DNA of 48,890 nt from Opitutia bacterium UBA6410 (GCA_002437405.1 DJPO01000117.1:1466-50355); one strand, 5' to 3'. Counted from the first letter of the stretch, positions 7,738-16,500 are shown. Numbers and translations: made by a program. Notes: generated by a model not told the origin, from the sequence alone.

Positions 7738-9559
7738 TGCCTTTTATTATTACCGAGACAGTTTGCGAAAGGTCGGTGGCGAGCTTTTGAATGTCGAAAT
7801 CCGCGAGGTTCGCACCGCCGTATTCGAGCGCGTCCGCCCCCGAAAATAGCGTCTTTACGAGTCCGCACTGCGCCTGCGAAAGCCCGAGCCTTTCGGCTGC
7901 GGCGAGCGCGTCGGCTTCGGAGAAAGCGTCGGCTTCGAGCGTCGTCGTAGCCGCGAGCGCGTAGCGCAGCGATTCCCGCGCGTCGGTAAAAAAGCGTTTG
8001 GCGTCGCCCGTTTGCGCCTGTGCGGATTTCGCGAATGCGCGGGCTTTTGCGGCGCAGGAAATCCGCTTTGCGTAGGCTGGGTCGGACTCCAATTTTTTGG
8101 CTCTGATTCTCGCGCAGACGAAAGCCACGAACGCCGCCAAAACCAACGCCTGAACCGACCAGAACCACGCCGACCCGAAGATGTCCGCCGAACCCTTTGC
8201 GGGCACGCCCTCGGCGATTTGCGAGAAGGGCGCTGCTGGCGATTTTTTCTCTTCGGCGTTTGTCGCAGCTCCCGCAGATTTTGCGCGAATCGACGGCGCG
8301 ACGCTCACCGCCACGGGCTTGGATTGCTCCGAAATGTATTTGCCCGTCTCGGGGTCGAAGTAGTTGAAGTCGACGCGCGGGGCTGTCGGCAGGTCGGCGG
8401 ATTTCGGGACTGCCGTGTATTCGAAAGTTTTGAAACCGATGTATCCCTGCGAATTGCTTTCGTCGATGAACGAGGATTTCGGCTTGTAGATTTTCCAATT
8501 TCCGCCGTCGTCGAGCGCGGGCGCGGAGATTCGGGAGAAGTTGCCCGAGCCCGCGATTTTCACCGTGATTGTGCACGGCTCGCCGACCGACAGGCTGTCG
8601 GGGCTTACCGAAACTTCCCCGAGCGCGAACTTGCCGATTGCCCCCGTGAAGTTCGCGGGTTTGCCCTCCTGCGGTAGCGGCAGGATTTCCAGCTTGCGCG
8701 CGGGCATCGAGATTTCGAACGGCATATTCGCGCCCGAGCCGAAATTCGCCATTCTGTCGAACATCGACATATTCATAAGCTCGTCTATCGACATCTCGCG
8801 CCCGAGAATTCCCTTCATCGAAAAGTCCAAATCGTATGTGCCGACTTTCAGCGGCGTGATGACGGTTTGGTAGATTACGAGGGCGTGGTCGGGGTCGCGC
8901 TGCATATCGACTGTCGGGTCGGTCGTGAAGGCGGGGCACTCGAACGCGTCGACGTTTTTGATTTCGGGAACGGCGCGGCGCAGCCTGTATCCGCGCTCGA
9001 AAATCGACTTGTCGACCGAGAGGATTAGCTCGCACTTGATTGTCTCGCCGACGTAGATTTTTTCGCGCGGGAGTTTTAGCTCGAGCTTTATCGCGTTTTT
9101 CAGCGACGTGTCGTACGAATGGTTCTGGCTCGGTACGGAGCGGACAAGGCGCGAATACGGGTTTTGCCGCACAGTCGGGGCTGGGGCGGACTGGCTGACT
9201 TCGAGGGTCGCGGCGGGTATGTCGAACGTCTTTCCGTTTGCGGAAATTTTCCACGCGGGAATCGTGTACGAGCCGTCGGATTGGGCGACGACCGTGAAGT
9301 TGTAGACAATCTGCCTGTTGACGTCGCCGTTTACGACCGATATGTTGCTCGACGTACTCGACCCCATGAGCGCCAGACCGCTGGGCAGGGGAATGTCCGA
9401 GGGGTTTATTTTCCCGCTCGTGTTTTTCAGGACTATCCGATAGCTTGCGGGGACGCCCGCGCGTACGCTTTTCGGGGAAAATCCCTCCGATACCACGCTT
9501 TGGGCTGCCGCAGCCAGTGCCGTTAGGAGTATAAAAAATGTGCCGATTAGTTTTTTCAT
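7712..9559 (-). CDS. batD: BatD-like oxygen-tolerance family protein
   Basis: A 615-residue protein with a cleavable signal peptide (1-20, ending AAAQS), a long beta-rich extracytoplasmic region with repeated SLSVGEPCTITVKIAGSG-type strands, and one membrane helix at about 463-486 followed by a cytoplasmic helical tail rich in Ala, Lys and Asp. This matches the BatD family. Its function is inferred from Bat operons elsewhere, linked to envelope stress and survival, and the mechanism is not settled. The start codon overlaps the batB-batC stop by one base (TAATG at 9559). Confidence 0.82.
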   Translation of the reverse strand: MKKLIGTFFILLTALAAAAQSVVSEGFSPKSVRAGVPASYRIVLKNTSGKINPSDIPLPSGLALMGSSTSSNISVVNGDVNRQIVYNFTVVAQSDGSYTIPAWKISANGKTFDIPAATLEVSQSAPAPTVRQNPYSRLVRSVPSQNHSYDTSLKNAIKLELKLPREKIYVGETIKCELILSVDKSIFERGYRLRRAVPEIKNVDAFECPAFTTDPTVDMQRDPDHALVIYQTVITPLKVGTYDLDFSMKGILGREMSIDELMNMSMFDRMANFGSGANMPFEISMPARKLEILPLPQEGKPANFTGAIGKFALGEVSVSPDSLSVGEPCTITVKIAGSGNFSRISAPALDDGGNWKIYKPKSSFIDESNSQGYIGFKTFEYTAVPKSADLPTAPRVDFNYFDPETGKYISEQSKPVAVSVAPSIRAKSAGAATNAEEKKSPAAPFSQIAEGVPAKGSADIFGSAWFWSVQALVLAAFVAFVCARIRAKKLESDPAYAKRISCAAKARAFAKSAQAQTGDAKRFFTDARESLRYALAATTTLEADAFSEADALAAAERLGLSQAQCGLVKTLFSGADALEYGGANLADFDIQKLATDLSQTVSVIIKGNEKYAKNL

Positions 9560-11967
9560 TACCAGTCTTTGTAAGAGCTTTCGTAGCGTTGTTTTTGGGT
9601 TCCGAATCCGCGCATGGGCAAGACCTTTTCGCCGTCCTTCATCGAGTCCAGCAGTTGGCGTGCTTCGGCGCGGGTCATTGCGCCCTCTTCCTTTCTGAAG
9701 TTTTCGCGCGCCTGCGCCTTTTCGGCTTCGCGCTGCTGGGCTGTTTGGGATTGCTTTTGTTCGGCGGGGGCAGCCTGCTCGTTCTTTTTCTCCCGATTCT
9801 CTTCCTTTCCGTTTTCGGATTTGTTTTCGTCGGGCTTTGACGGGTTTCCCACCGCCTGTTCGCCGTTCTTGTTTTCGGAATTTTTATTCTCTTTGTTTTC
9901 CTGTTTGTCTTTCTGTTTGTCGGAATTCTTTTCTTTGTTTTGCTCGGAATTTTGTTTGTCCTTGTTATCCTTGTCGCTTTGATTCTTGTCTTGGTTGTTT
10001 TGCTGCTGGTCTTGGTCTTGGTTCTGCTGATTCTGCTGATTCTGTTGGTTCTGCTGTTGATTCTGATTTTGTTGGTTTTGATTGTCGTCGCGCAAGAGTT
10101 TTTTCAGTTCTTCGGCAAGTTTTGTCTGTGTTTGCTTGGCATTGTCGAGCGTCGGGGTTGCGGACTGTGCGAGCGTTTCGGCGGCGCGGGCGATTTTCTC
10201 GGCGGCGGCTTTCGCGGCTTTCGCGCTGTCAAGATTCGCGGCTGCGTCGGCGTTTTCGGAGTCGAGCGACAGGGCATCTGCGTATTCCGAAACGGGTTTT
10301 TCTATGGATTTTCCGAGCGACTGCCAGCTGTCCTTTGCGGCGGCAATGGCTTTCGAGGTTTCTTCGGAAAGCTTTGCCGAGCCCTCCGACTGCCCGATTG
10401 CCTTTTTCAGCTTTTCCTGAAATTGCTTATCCTTGAGGGGACTTTTTTCGAGAGCCGCCTTTTTTTCTTCGTCGGTTTTCGCGCTCTCGAGGGATTTTTT
10501 TTCGGCGTCCAAGAGTTTTAACCCTTCGCGCAAAATCTGCGTTCCTTCGTTCGCGGCTGCGGCGGATTGGGCGAGCGCGGATTGGGCGGACTGCCCCAGC
10601 TTTTCGGGGTTGGGCATTTTTTCGGCGCGCTTTTTGGCTTCGGCGTAGTCGATGTTGCCGATGTTGTAGTAAATCTTCGAATGAAGTTTGAGGTCTTCGG
10701 GCGATAGTTTTGCCGCGTTCAGAAAAAGCTCCTTGGCGTCCGCAAAATCGCCAGCCTTCGACGCGTCCAATGCGAGGTTGAATACTTCGCGCGCAACGGG
10801 CTGCTCCGAAAGTTCGTATTTTTTAGTTTCGGGCTTGGGGGCGGGAATGTCGGATTTTTGCTGGGGCAGATTTTCGTCCGCATCGTCTTCCGACTGGTTT
10901 TGGGCGAATCCCGATTGCGGCAGAACGAGCAATGCCGCAACGAGCGTGGCGGCGATGCCCCCGCCTTTGCCCGCAAAGAATTTGCGCGTGCCCACGAGCG
11001 ACGATACCGCCAAGAGCAGCACGGCGATTCCGAGCGGAATTTGGAAGCGTTCTATCGCCGACTGTTTCATTCTCGACGACAGTTCTTCCGACGGAATTTT
11101 TTTCAGCCCGTCGTTGTATATCGAGTCCATTCCGTTTGCCGTCAGCGGCGCGTAGAATCCGCCCGCGGCCTTTGCGATTTTCGTCAAAATCTCCTCGTTG
11201 AGGCGGCTTTGCACGAGCCGCCCCGACTCGTCCCTGAGCAGCGAAACCGCGCCCGTTGCGTCGCGCACGGGAATGTATTCGCCCTTAGCTCCGCCGACCC
11301 CGAGCGTATAGATTATCGTCCCGTTTTTCGCCGCCTTTTCCGCCGCCTTTACGGCGGAGTCTTCAAGCTCTTCGCCGTCGCTTATGAGGATTACGATTTT
11401 TTTGTTGGAGGTCGATGCGAACGCGGCTTCGGCTTCGTTAATCGCAGCCGAAATGTTCGTTCCGCCGCGGCGGATAATGTCGGTGTCGAGGGCTTCAAGC
11501 GACATTCTGAAGGCGTCGTAGTCAAGGGTCAGCGGGCACTGCAAAAACGCCTGTCCACTGAAGGCCACGATTCCGATTCTGTCGCCCTTGAGCACGTCTA
11601 TCAAATCGAGCACCGAAAGTTTTGCGCGCTCGAGTCTGTCGGGTTTCACGTCTTCTGCGAGCATACTTTTTGACGTGTCTATCGCGAAGATTATGTCGAT
11701 TCCGCGCGACTTCGCCTCCTCCCAGCGGTAGCCCCACTGCGGGCGGGCGAGGGCGGCGAAAACCGCGGCTACGGCGAAAAACACGAGCGCGTTTTTGACG
11801 GCGGTTTTCGGGCGGCTGACGGTTCGGGTGAGCTCGGCTATCAGGCGCGGGGAGGCGAATTTTGCGAGCATCTTGCGCTTCTGCCCGCGCGAGTACAACC
11901 CGAGTCCGACAAGGGCGGCGAGTGCGAAAATGCCGATGTAAAGCCAAATTGGAGATTGGAAAGTCAA
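9559..11967 (-). CDS. batB: BatB-BatC fusion: VWA domain plus TPR and N/Q-rich tail
   Basis: An 802-residue fusion. The N-terminal half is BatB: two membrane helices (about 6-24 and 53-72), a VWA domain with the MIDAS motif D97-T-S-K-S, and a third helix near 308-326. A second hydrophobic stretch near 335-352 (TLVAALLVLPQSGFAQ) looks like a former signal peptide, then comes a BatC-like TPR region (about 380-600), an Asn/Gln/Lys-rich low-complexity tract (about 627-730) and a short conserved tail ending MRGFGTQKQRYESSYKDW. I choose TTG 11967 as start: it overlaps the batA stop TGA and has GAGGA 7 bases upstream, and the protein then begins with TFQSPIWLYIGI as in BatB. Confidence 0.82.
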   Translation of the reverse strand: MTFQSPIWLYIGIFALAALVGLGLYSRGQKRKMLAKFASPRLIAELTRTVSRPKTAVKNALVFFAVAAVFAALARPQWGYRWEEAKSRGIDIIFAIDTSKSMLAEDVKPDRLERAKLSVLDLIDVLKGDRIGIVAFSGQAFLQCPLTLDYDAFRMSLEALDTDIIRRGGTNISAAINEAEAAFASTSNKKIVILISDGEELEDSAVKAAEKAAKNGTIIYTLGVGGAKGEYIPVRDATGAVSLLRDESGRLVQSRLNEEILTKIAKAAGGFYAPLTANGMDSIYNDGLKKIPSEELSSRMKQSAIERFQIPLGIAVLLLAVSSLVGTRKFFAGKGGGIAATLVAALLVLPQSGFAQNQSEDDADENLPQQKSDIPAPKPETKKYELSEQPVAREVFNLALDASKAGDFADAKELFLNAAKLSPEDLKLHSKIYYNIGNIDYAEAKKRAEKMPNPEKLGQSAQSALAQSAAAANEGTQILREGLKLLDAEKKSLESAKTDEEKKAALEKSPLKDKQFQEKLKKAIGQSEGSAKLSEETSKAIAAAKDSWQSLGKSIEKPVSEYADALSLDSENADAAANLDSAKAAKAAAEKIARAAETLAQSATPTLDNAKQTQTKLAEELKKLLRDDNQNQQNQNQQQNQQNQQNQQNQDQDQQQNNQDKNQSDKDNKDKQNSEQNKEKNSDKQKDKQENKENKNSENKNGEQAVGNPSKPDENKSENGKEENREKKNEQAAPAEQKQSQTAQQREAEKAQARENFRKEEGAMTRAEARQLLDSMKDGEKVLPMRGFGTQKQRYESSYKDW

Positions 11968-13001
11968 GGTAGTGTCCTCAGTCTTGTATTGATGAGCAGC
12001 AGTTTTACCGCGAGTACGGCGAGCGCCGCGCCCGCGAACCACTGGAAGAGTTCTTCGTAGGAGGTGAAATTGCGGAGTTTAACGGAGGTCTTTTCGAGCG
12101 AATCGATGTCCGAGTAGATGTTTTTAAGTTCGTCGAGATTTTCGGCGCGGTAGAATTTCCCGCCCGTGATTTCGGCGATTTTTTTGAGGGTGGTTTCGTC
12201 CACGCTGCTGCGCATATTGCCCGCGTAGACGGGGCGGTTGTAGTTGTCGCGGATTATGCGCCCGTTTTCGTCGAGCCGCGCGGCGGGTACGATTCCGCTG
12301 CGCCCGACGGCAATCGTGTAGACTTTCGTGTCGAACGACGCTGCGGCTTCGGCGGCGGCGACGGGCGTAATCTGCCCCGCGTTGTTTTCGCCGTCGGTCA
12401 GCAAAATCACGACCCTGCTTTTTGCGTTGCGCAGTTTTTTTAGCCTGTTGACGGCAGTTGTCAGAGCCGTGCCGATGGCGGTGCTGTCGGCATCGATTAT
12501 CCCGATGTCCACGCGCTCGAAATTCTTTTCGAGCCAGTTGTGGTCGAGCGTCATCGGCGATACGATGAACGGGTTCGTCGCAAAGGTAATCATTCCGATT
12601 CTGTCGTTGGGGCGTTTTTTCACGAACTCTTTGATTACGCCTTTGACGGCGTCCATTCGCGTTATCGGCGCGGAGGCGTTGCGCGAAAAATCGAGAGCCG
12701 CCATTGACGCGGAAACGTCGACTGCGAGCACTATGTCGATGCCGCTTTCCTCGCGTTCGCTGTATCCGCGCCCGATTCTCGGGCGGGCGAGGGCGGTTAT
12801 CATGAGCGCGAGGGCGACAAGCGTGAGCGTGAATTTCCACGCGCCCGCCTTTGCCTTGTTTTTGCCCGCCGCCTCCTTCGCTATCGCGACGCTTGAAAAA
12901 ATTATCGAGCCGCTTTTGCCCGAAGCCGAGCGCAGCAGCGCAAGCAGCGGCAGCAGGAGCAGCAGCCAAAGTAGATTGGGGTTTGCAAAGTCGAAATTCA
13001 T
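11964..13001 (-). CDS. batA: BatA-like VWA-domain membrane protein
   Basis: A 345-residue protein with two N-terminal membrane helices (about 10-25 and 50-70), a VWA domain carrying the MIDAS residues DVSAS in LAVDVSASM, TDGENNAGQ later in the fold, and a C-terminal helix around FAGAALAVLAVKLLLI. This is the BatA arrangement. The VWA domain should bind a metal ion and a partner, probably BatB, BatD or the MoxR ATPase. Start and stop overlap the neighbours by four bases (upstream gene) and by three bases (TTG/TGA with batB), so translation is tightly coupled. Confidence 0.85.
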   Translation of the reverse strand: MNFDFANPNLLWLLLLLPLLALLRSASGKSGSIIFSSVAIAKEAAGKNKAKAGAWKFTLTLVALALMITALARPRIGRGYSEREESGIDIVLAVDVSASMAALDFSRNASAPITRMDAVKGVIKEFVKKRPNDRIGMITFATNPFIVSPMTLDHNWLEKNFERVDIGIIDADSTAIGTALTTAVNRLKKLRNAKSRVVILLTDGENNAGQITPVAAAEAAASFDTKVYTIAVGRSGIVPAARLDENGRIIRDNYNRPVYAGNMRSSVDETTLKKIAEITGGKFYRAENLDELKNIYSDIDSLEKTSVKLRNFTSYEELFQWFAGAALAVLAVKLLLINTRLRTLP

Positions 13002-13747
13002 TTTGTCTGTCCGGTTTCGGGGGCGGGATTTCCCGCGCGCCGCGTTTGCGGAATTTTGCGGCCGTTTTTGATGTCGATTGCGATTTTGTCGGAATCGAGG
13101 AATTTTTCGGCGGCGTCCGCAAGCTCGTCGCGTTGGGCGGATTCAAATTCGCTGCGGGCGAACTTCGCCGCGTCGGAAATCTCGAGGATTTTTTCCAGCG
13201 TTTGGCGCGCCGTCTTGTCGAAGTCCGTGCGGCGCGATGCCGCAAGCAAAAACTCCTGCGTCGTGCGCTTGGGGGCGGGAATGCCGTGCTCGGCTTCGAT
13301 GTACGCCCTTACGGCAAAGCTTATCTGCGAGGCGTACTGTTTGGCGTCGAGCTGCGCGGAGTCGGCCTTCGCCTGTTCGACCGCCTCTTTTGCGATTTCG
13401 TAGGGTGTCTTGGGCGGAGTTTTCCTGCGCAAAACGATATACGCTACGGCGCACGCGGCGAGTGCGGCGAGCACTCCGTATGCTGTGTATGCCGCCCAGC
13501 GGGAAGTTCCGATTTTGTCGGTGTCGGGGCGCGTTTCGGGGAAGATTTGCGAGTACGACTGCGCCGCTAAGTCGGCTATCGAAGCCGCCGTCGGGGCTTG
13601 CTGCTGCTGCGCCGCCGCAGGGAATCCCGCAGGTTGGACGGTCGAGGGGACGCCCGACTGGTGCGCGGGGACTGCCTGCGCGGACGCGGTTGCCGCCGCG
13701 AACACGATTGCTGCCGTTGTAAAAAATGTTCTCATTGGGGATTTCAT
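12998..13747 (-). CDS. DUF4381-like membrane protein of the Bat operon
   Basis: A 249-residue protein with a signal peptide (1-24), a Pro/Gln/Ala-rich linker, one membrane helix near residues 88-106 followed by RRK, and a helical cytoplasmic domain containing AVRAYIEAEHGI and TTQEFLLAASRR. This layout and position, between the DUF58 gene and batA, match the DUF4381 proteins common in MoxR clusters. Molecular role unknown. The start ATG overlaps the DUF58 stop by 4 bases (13744-13747), which supports this start over the inner ATG 12 bases later. Confidence 0.7.
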   Translation of the reverse strand: MKSPMRTFFTTAAIVFAAATASAQAVPAHQSGVPSTVQPAGFPAAAQQQQAPTAASIADLAAQSYSQIFPETRPDTDKIGTSRWAAYTAYGVLAALAACAVAYIVLRRKTPPKTPYEIAKEAVEQAKADSAQLDAKQYASQISFAVRAYIEAEHGIPAPKRTTQEFLLAASRRTDFDKTARQTLEKILEISDAAKFARSEFESAQRDELADAAEKFLDSDKIAIDIKNGRKIPQTRRAGNPAPETGQTK

Positions 13748-14670
13748 TGTCCTGCCGCCCGATGTTCGAAAAATCTTCTGAGGGTCGGGATATACGGTTT
13801 GTCGGTGTATACTTCCATCAGGTCGATGTTCGAGCGCGCGAGGGCGCGTTTGAAGTTGCGGATACGTTCGGCGTTCGCGGCGGCGTATCTGTCGCAGACG
13901 GACTTGTCGTTGGTGTCAAGCTCGACGATTTCGCCCGTTTCGGAGTCCTCGAGCGTGATTACGCCAAGCCCCGACGGAATCGAAAGTTCGCGCTCGTCGG
14001 AAAGCGAAAAGCACACGAGGTCGTGGCGGCGGTTTGTGATGTCGAGGGCTTTGAAGATTGGGTCGGAAGTTTTTTCGGCGGGGTCGGGGAGTCTGCCGTT
14101 CGGGCCTTGAAGGAAGTCGCTAATCAATACGACAATTGCCTTGCGCTTGAGTATCCTGTTGATTTCCTCGAGCGCGGCGGAGATGTCCGTGCCCGACTTT
14201 TGGGGCTTCCACGCGAGAATGTCGCGGATTATCCGCAAGATGTGTCTGCGCCCCTTTCTCGGCGGAATTATGTGCTCGACGCCCTCGGTGAAGAGCGCAA
14301 GCCCGACTTTGTCGCCGTTGCGGGCGGCGGAAAATGCGAGGACGCTCGCAAGCTCGGCGGCGAGCTCGCGCTTGGAGACTTCGCCGCTGCCGAACTGCCC
14401 GCTCGCGGACAAATCGACGGCGAGCATCATCGTAAGCTCGCGCTCCTCCCTGTATTTTTTGACGTGCGCCTTGCCCGTGCGGGCTGTGACGTTCCAATCA
14501 ATGCTCCTGATTTCGTCGCCAGCCTGATATTCGCGCGCCTCTTCGAAGTCCATGCCGCGCCCCTTGAAGAGGCTGCGGTACGCCCCCGCGAGCGCGTCGC
14601 TGACGTGCTTGTTGGTGCGGATTTCTATCTGCCGCACCTTCTTGAGCATTTCTGTGAGTTTGTCGCCCAT
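13744..14670 (-). CDS. DUF58 family protein
   Basis: A 308-residue cytosolic protein. Near residue 45 it has the DUF58 signature (GDEIRSIDWNVTARTGK), followed by KKYREERELTMMLAVDLSAS, a VWA-like strand with an Asp-x-Ser-x-Ser pattern, and later VVLISDFLQG. DUF58 proteins nearly always follow a moxR gene and are thought to be its client or adaptor. It starts 12 bases after moxR ends, and its stop overlaps the next gene by 4 bases. Confidence 0.88.
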   Translation of the reverse strand: MGDKLTEMLKKVRQIEIRTNKHVSDALAGAYRSLFKGRGMDFEEAREYQAGDEIRSIDWNVTARTGKAHVKKYREERELTMMLAVDLSASGQFGSGEVSKRELAAELASVLAFSAARNGDKVGLALFTEGVEHIIPPRKGRRHILRIIRDILAWKPQKSGTDISAALEEINRILKRKAIVVLISDFLQGPNGRLPDPAEKTSDPIFKALDITNRRHDLVCFSLSDERELSIPSGLGVITLEDSETGEIVELDTNDKSVCDRYAAANAERIRNFKRALARSNIDLMEVYTDKPYIPTLRRFFEHRAAGQ

Positions 14671-14682
14671 TTGCGTCGAAAA

Positions 14683-15675
14683 TTAGGGCACAGCGACTTT
14701 GCCGAGCACGCTTTCGACGATGTTTTCGCTCGAAATGTTTTCGGCTTCCGCCTCGTAGGAAACAATGATCCTGTGGCGCAGGACGTCGGGGGCGATGTCC
14801 TTGATGTCCTGCGGGACGACGTATCCGCGCCCCTCGAGGAACGCGCGGGCTTTGGCGGCGAGCGCAAGGGCGATTGTCGCACGGGGGCTCGCTCCGAACT
14901 GTATCATATTTTCGAGGTTTTTGAGCCCGTATTTAGTGGGTTCGCGGGTCGCGAAAATTATGTCGACTATGTAGTCCTTGATTTTGTCGTCGAGGTATAT
15001 TTCGTCGACAACCGTCCGCGCCGAAAGTATCTGCTCGGGGTTGACTACAGTGTTGACGCTCTCGGAGACTTTTGTTTTCGCCATAAGCTCGAGGATAATG
15101 CGCTCCTCCTTCTTGTCGGGATAGCCGACTTTCAGCTTGAGCATAAATCTGTCGACCTGCGCTTCGGGCAGCTGGTATGTGCCCTCTTGGTCGATTGGGT
15201 TTTGCGTCGCGAGCACGAGGAACGGCTCGGGCAGGGGATAGGTTTCGCCGCCGATTGTCACTTGGCGTTCCTGCATCGCCTCCAAGAGCGCGCTCTGGAC
15301 TTTCGCGGGGGCGCGGTTGATTTCGTCCGCGAGCACTATGTTTGCGAAAATCGGACCCTTTTGCGTCAGAAATTCGCCCTTCTGCTGGTTGTAGATTAGA
15401 GTGCCGACGATGTCGGCGGGCAGGAGGTCGGGGGTGAACTGGATTCGGTTGAACTTGGAGTCCATCGCCGATGCCATTGTTTTGACGGCGAGGGTTTTTG
15501 CAAGCCCCGGAACGCCCTCGAGCAGGACGTGGCCGTTTGCGAGTATCCCGATTAACAGCCTGTCGACCAGATACTTTTGCCCTACGATTACTTTTCCGAT
15601 TTCCTGCTTCAGCAGACTTGTCCACTCGTATGCGGACTTAACTTTGTCGTTTATTTGCGATAGATTTGTACTCAT
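14683..15675 (-). CDS. moxR: MoxR-family AAA+ ATPase
   Basis: A 330-residue ATPase. Walker A is GVPGLAKT near residues 60-67, Walker B is LADEINRAP near 114-122, and sensor 1 is VLATQNPIDQEGTYQLPEAQ, diagnostic for MoxR. The C-terminal lid contains GASPRATIAL. It is a chaperone-like ATPase thought to remodel or activate the VWA proteins encoded downstream. It is the first gene of the operon, so the promoter should lie in the A/T-rich region 15676-16000. Confidence 0.92.
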   Translation of the reverse strand: MSTNLSQINDKVKSAYEWTSLLKQEIGKVIVGQKYLVDRLLIGILANGHVLLEGVPGLAKTLAVKTMASAMDSKFNRIQFTPDLLPADIVGTLIYNQQKGEFLTQKGPIFANIVLADEINRAPAKVQSALLEAMQERQVTIGGETYPLPEPFLVLATQNPIDQEGTYQLPEAQVDRFMLKLKVGYPDKKEERIILELMAKTKVSESVNTVVNPEQILSARTVVDEIYLDDKIKDYIVDIIFATREPTKYGLKNLENMIQFGASPRATIALALAAKARAFLEGRGYVVPQDIKDIAPDVLRHRIIVSYEAEAENISSENIVESVLGKVAVP

Positions 15676-15880
15676 TTTCAGTGTTTTAAAAGCGTTTGCT
15701 AATCCGAGCCTTGCGCGTTTTCCCCGCGCCCTTTAGTTAAGACACATTTGCGTTTGCAAAGTTCATTTTTTTGGAAGCACTTGGGTATGTTGCTATTGCG
15801 CCCGAATTCCGAAAAAAACCGCAACAATTTGCGCAAAATGCACGTCTTTTCGCCGCCTTTTTTTCGGGAACATTTTATGG

Positions 15881-15941
15881 ATTTTATCTTTGCGAGAATT
15901 TTTTTCATAATTTTATCGTCGCAATTATTGAAAGATAAAAT
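15881..15941. promoter_or_regulatory. A/T-rich long inverted repeat upstream of moxR
   Basis: ATTTTATCTTT (15881-15891) is the exact inverse of AAAGATAAAAT (15931-15941). Inside the arms, TTGCGA (15890-15895) also pairs with TCGCAA (15919-15924). It lies about 205 bases upstream of the moxR start. The rest of 15676-16065 is A/T-rich and shows no convincing gene; a 90-codon minus-strand frame there has no protein-like features. The element could be a 5' leader structure, a small RNA or an operator. Confidence 0.4.
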
Positions 15942-16004
15942 TTTTCTTTGTTCCGCCCCAAATTGGGACAATCCGCTTTGATTCCTAAACGGCGCCGCCG
16001 CGCT

Positions 16005-16040
16005 TTCAAAAAAGAAAAACCCCGCGGCGGGGCGGGGTTT
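16005..16040 (-). terminator. Rho-independent terminator after the hibernation factor
   Basis: AAACCCCG (16017-16024) pairs with CGGGGTTT (16033-16040) around an 8-base G/C-rich loop. On the minus strand it is followed by a T-rich run (TTTTCTTTTTT), about 25 bases past the stop of the hpf gene. Confidence 0.85.
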
Positions 16041-16065
16041 CGGGAAAGAAAAATTTTTTTCCGAC

Positions 16066-16416
16066 TTATGCCGACTGGCGGAACTTCACCGTGCTGTCGT
16101 CCTTGCGCTTGATTCTCTCCAGCCTGTGGCGGCGGCGAATCTTGCGGGCGAGCTTTACGAGCAGTTCGTCGATTGACTTATACATATCGTCGCTGGCGAC
16201 ACTTACAATCATATCGGGACCCTGAATTTCGAGGTGGCCTTTCGCGGAGAACTCGTTGTGGTGGTGCTTGTTGGGCTTATACGCGAGTTCGACTCTCAAT
16301 CTTATGATGCGTTCGTCGTGGACGAAGAGCTTTTGCATTTTGCTTGTAACGCTCTCCTTCAGGGCATCGGTTAGGTCGAGGTTTTGTCCAGATATGATGA
16401 TTTCGTTATCGCTCAT
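16066..16416 (-). CDS. hpf: Ribosome hibernation promoting factor, short form
   Basis: A 116-residue protein of the HPF/RaiA (S30AE) family. It has the beta-alpha-beta-beta-beta-alpha pattern: IIISGQNLDLTDALKES at the start, LRVELAYKPNKHHHNEFSAKG in the middle, and a basic C-terminal helix with KLARKIRRRHRLERIKRK. It binds the decoding region of the 30S subunit in starvation. It lacks the C-terminal dimerisation domain of long HPF, so it is the short type that usually works with RMF or alone. GAAGGAAG upstream of ATG 16416 is a good ribosome binding site. Confidence 0.85.
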   Translation of the reverse strand: MSDNEIIISGQNLDLTDALKESVTSKMQKLFVHDERIIRLRVELAYKPNKHHHNEFSAKGHLEIQGPDMIVSVASDDMYKSIDELLVKLARKIRRRHRLERIKRKDDSTVKFRQSA

Positions 16417-16494
16417 TTCTTCCTTCTTTCGGTTTTCTTGTTGTGCGGGACATTTTCGGAGCTGCCCGATTGCCCGCGTTTGAAATTTCTATTT

Positions 16495-16500
16495 ATTATA
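16495..16500 (-). promoter_or_regulatory. Candidate -10 box for hpf
   Basis: A perfect TATAAT on the minus strand, about 80 bases upstream of the hpf start. No good -35 hexamer is seen at the usual distance, so this is a weak call. Confidence 0.3.

Noticed and set aside
9900..10090. Possible phage or prophage tail-fibre repeat
   Set aside because: The repeat lies in frame within the BatB-BatC protein, between its TPR part and its conserved C-terminal tail; no phage genes are near.
13726..15399. 557-codon plus-strand frame opposite DUF58 and moxR
   Set aside because: It runs across two genuine genes and their junction on the other strand and shows no protein-like features; GC-bias artefact.
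15699..15971. 90-codon minus-strand frame upstream of moxR, Lys/Cys-rich
   Set aside because: It lies in an A/T-rich leader, overlaps the inverted repeat, has no ribosome binding site and no recognisable pattern.
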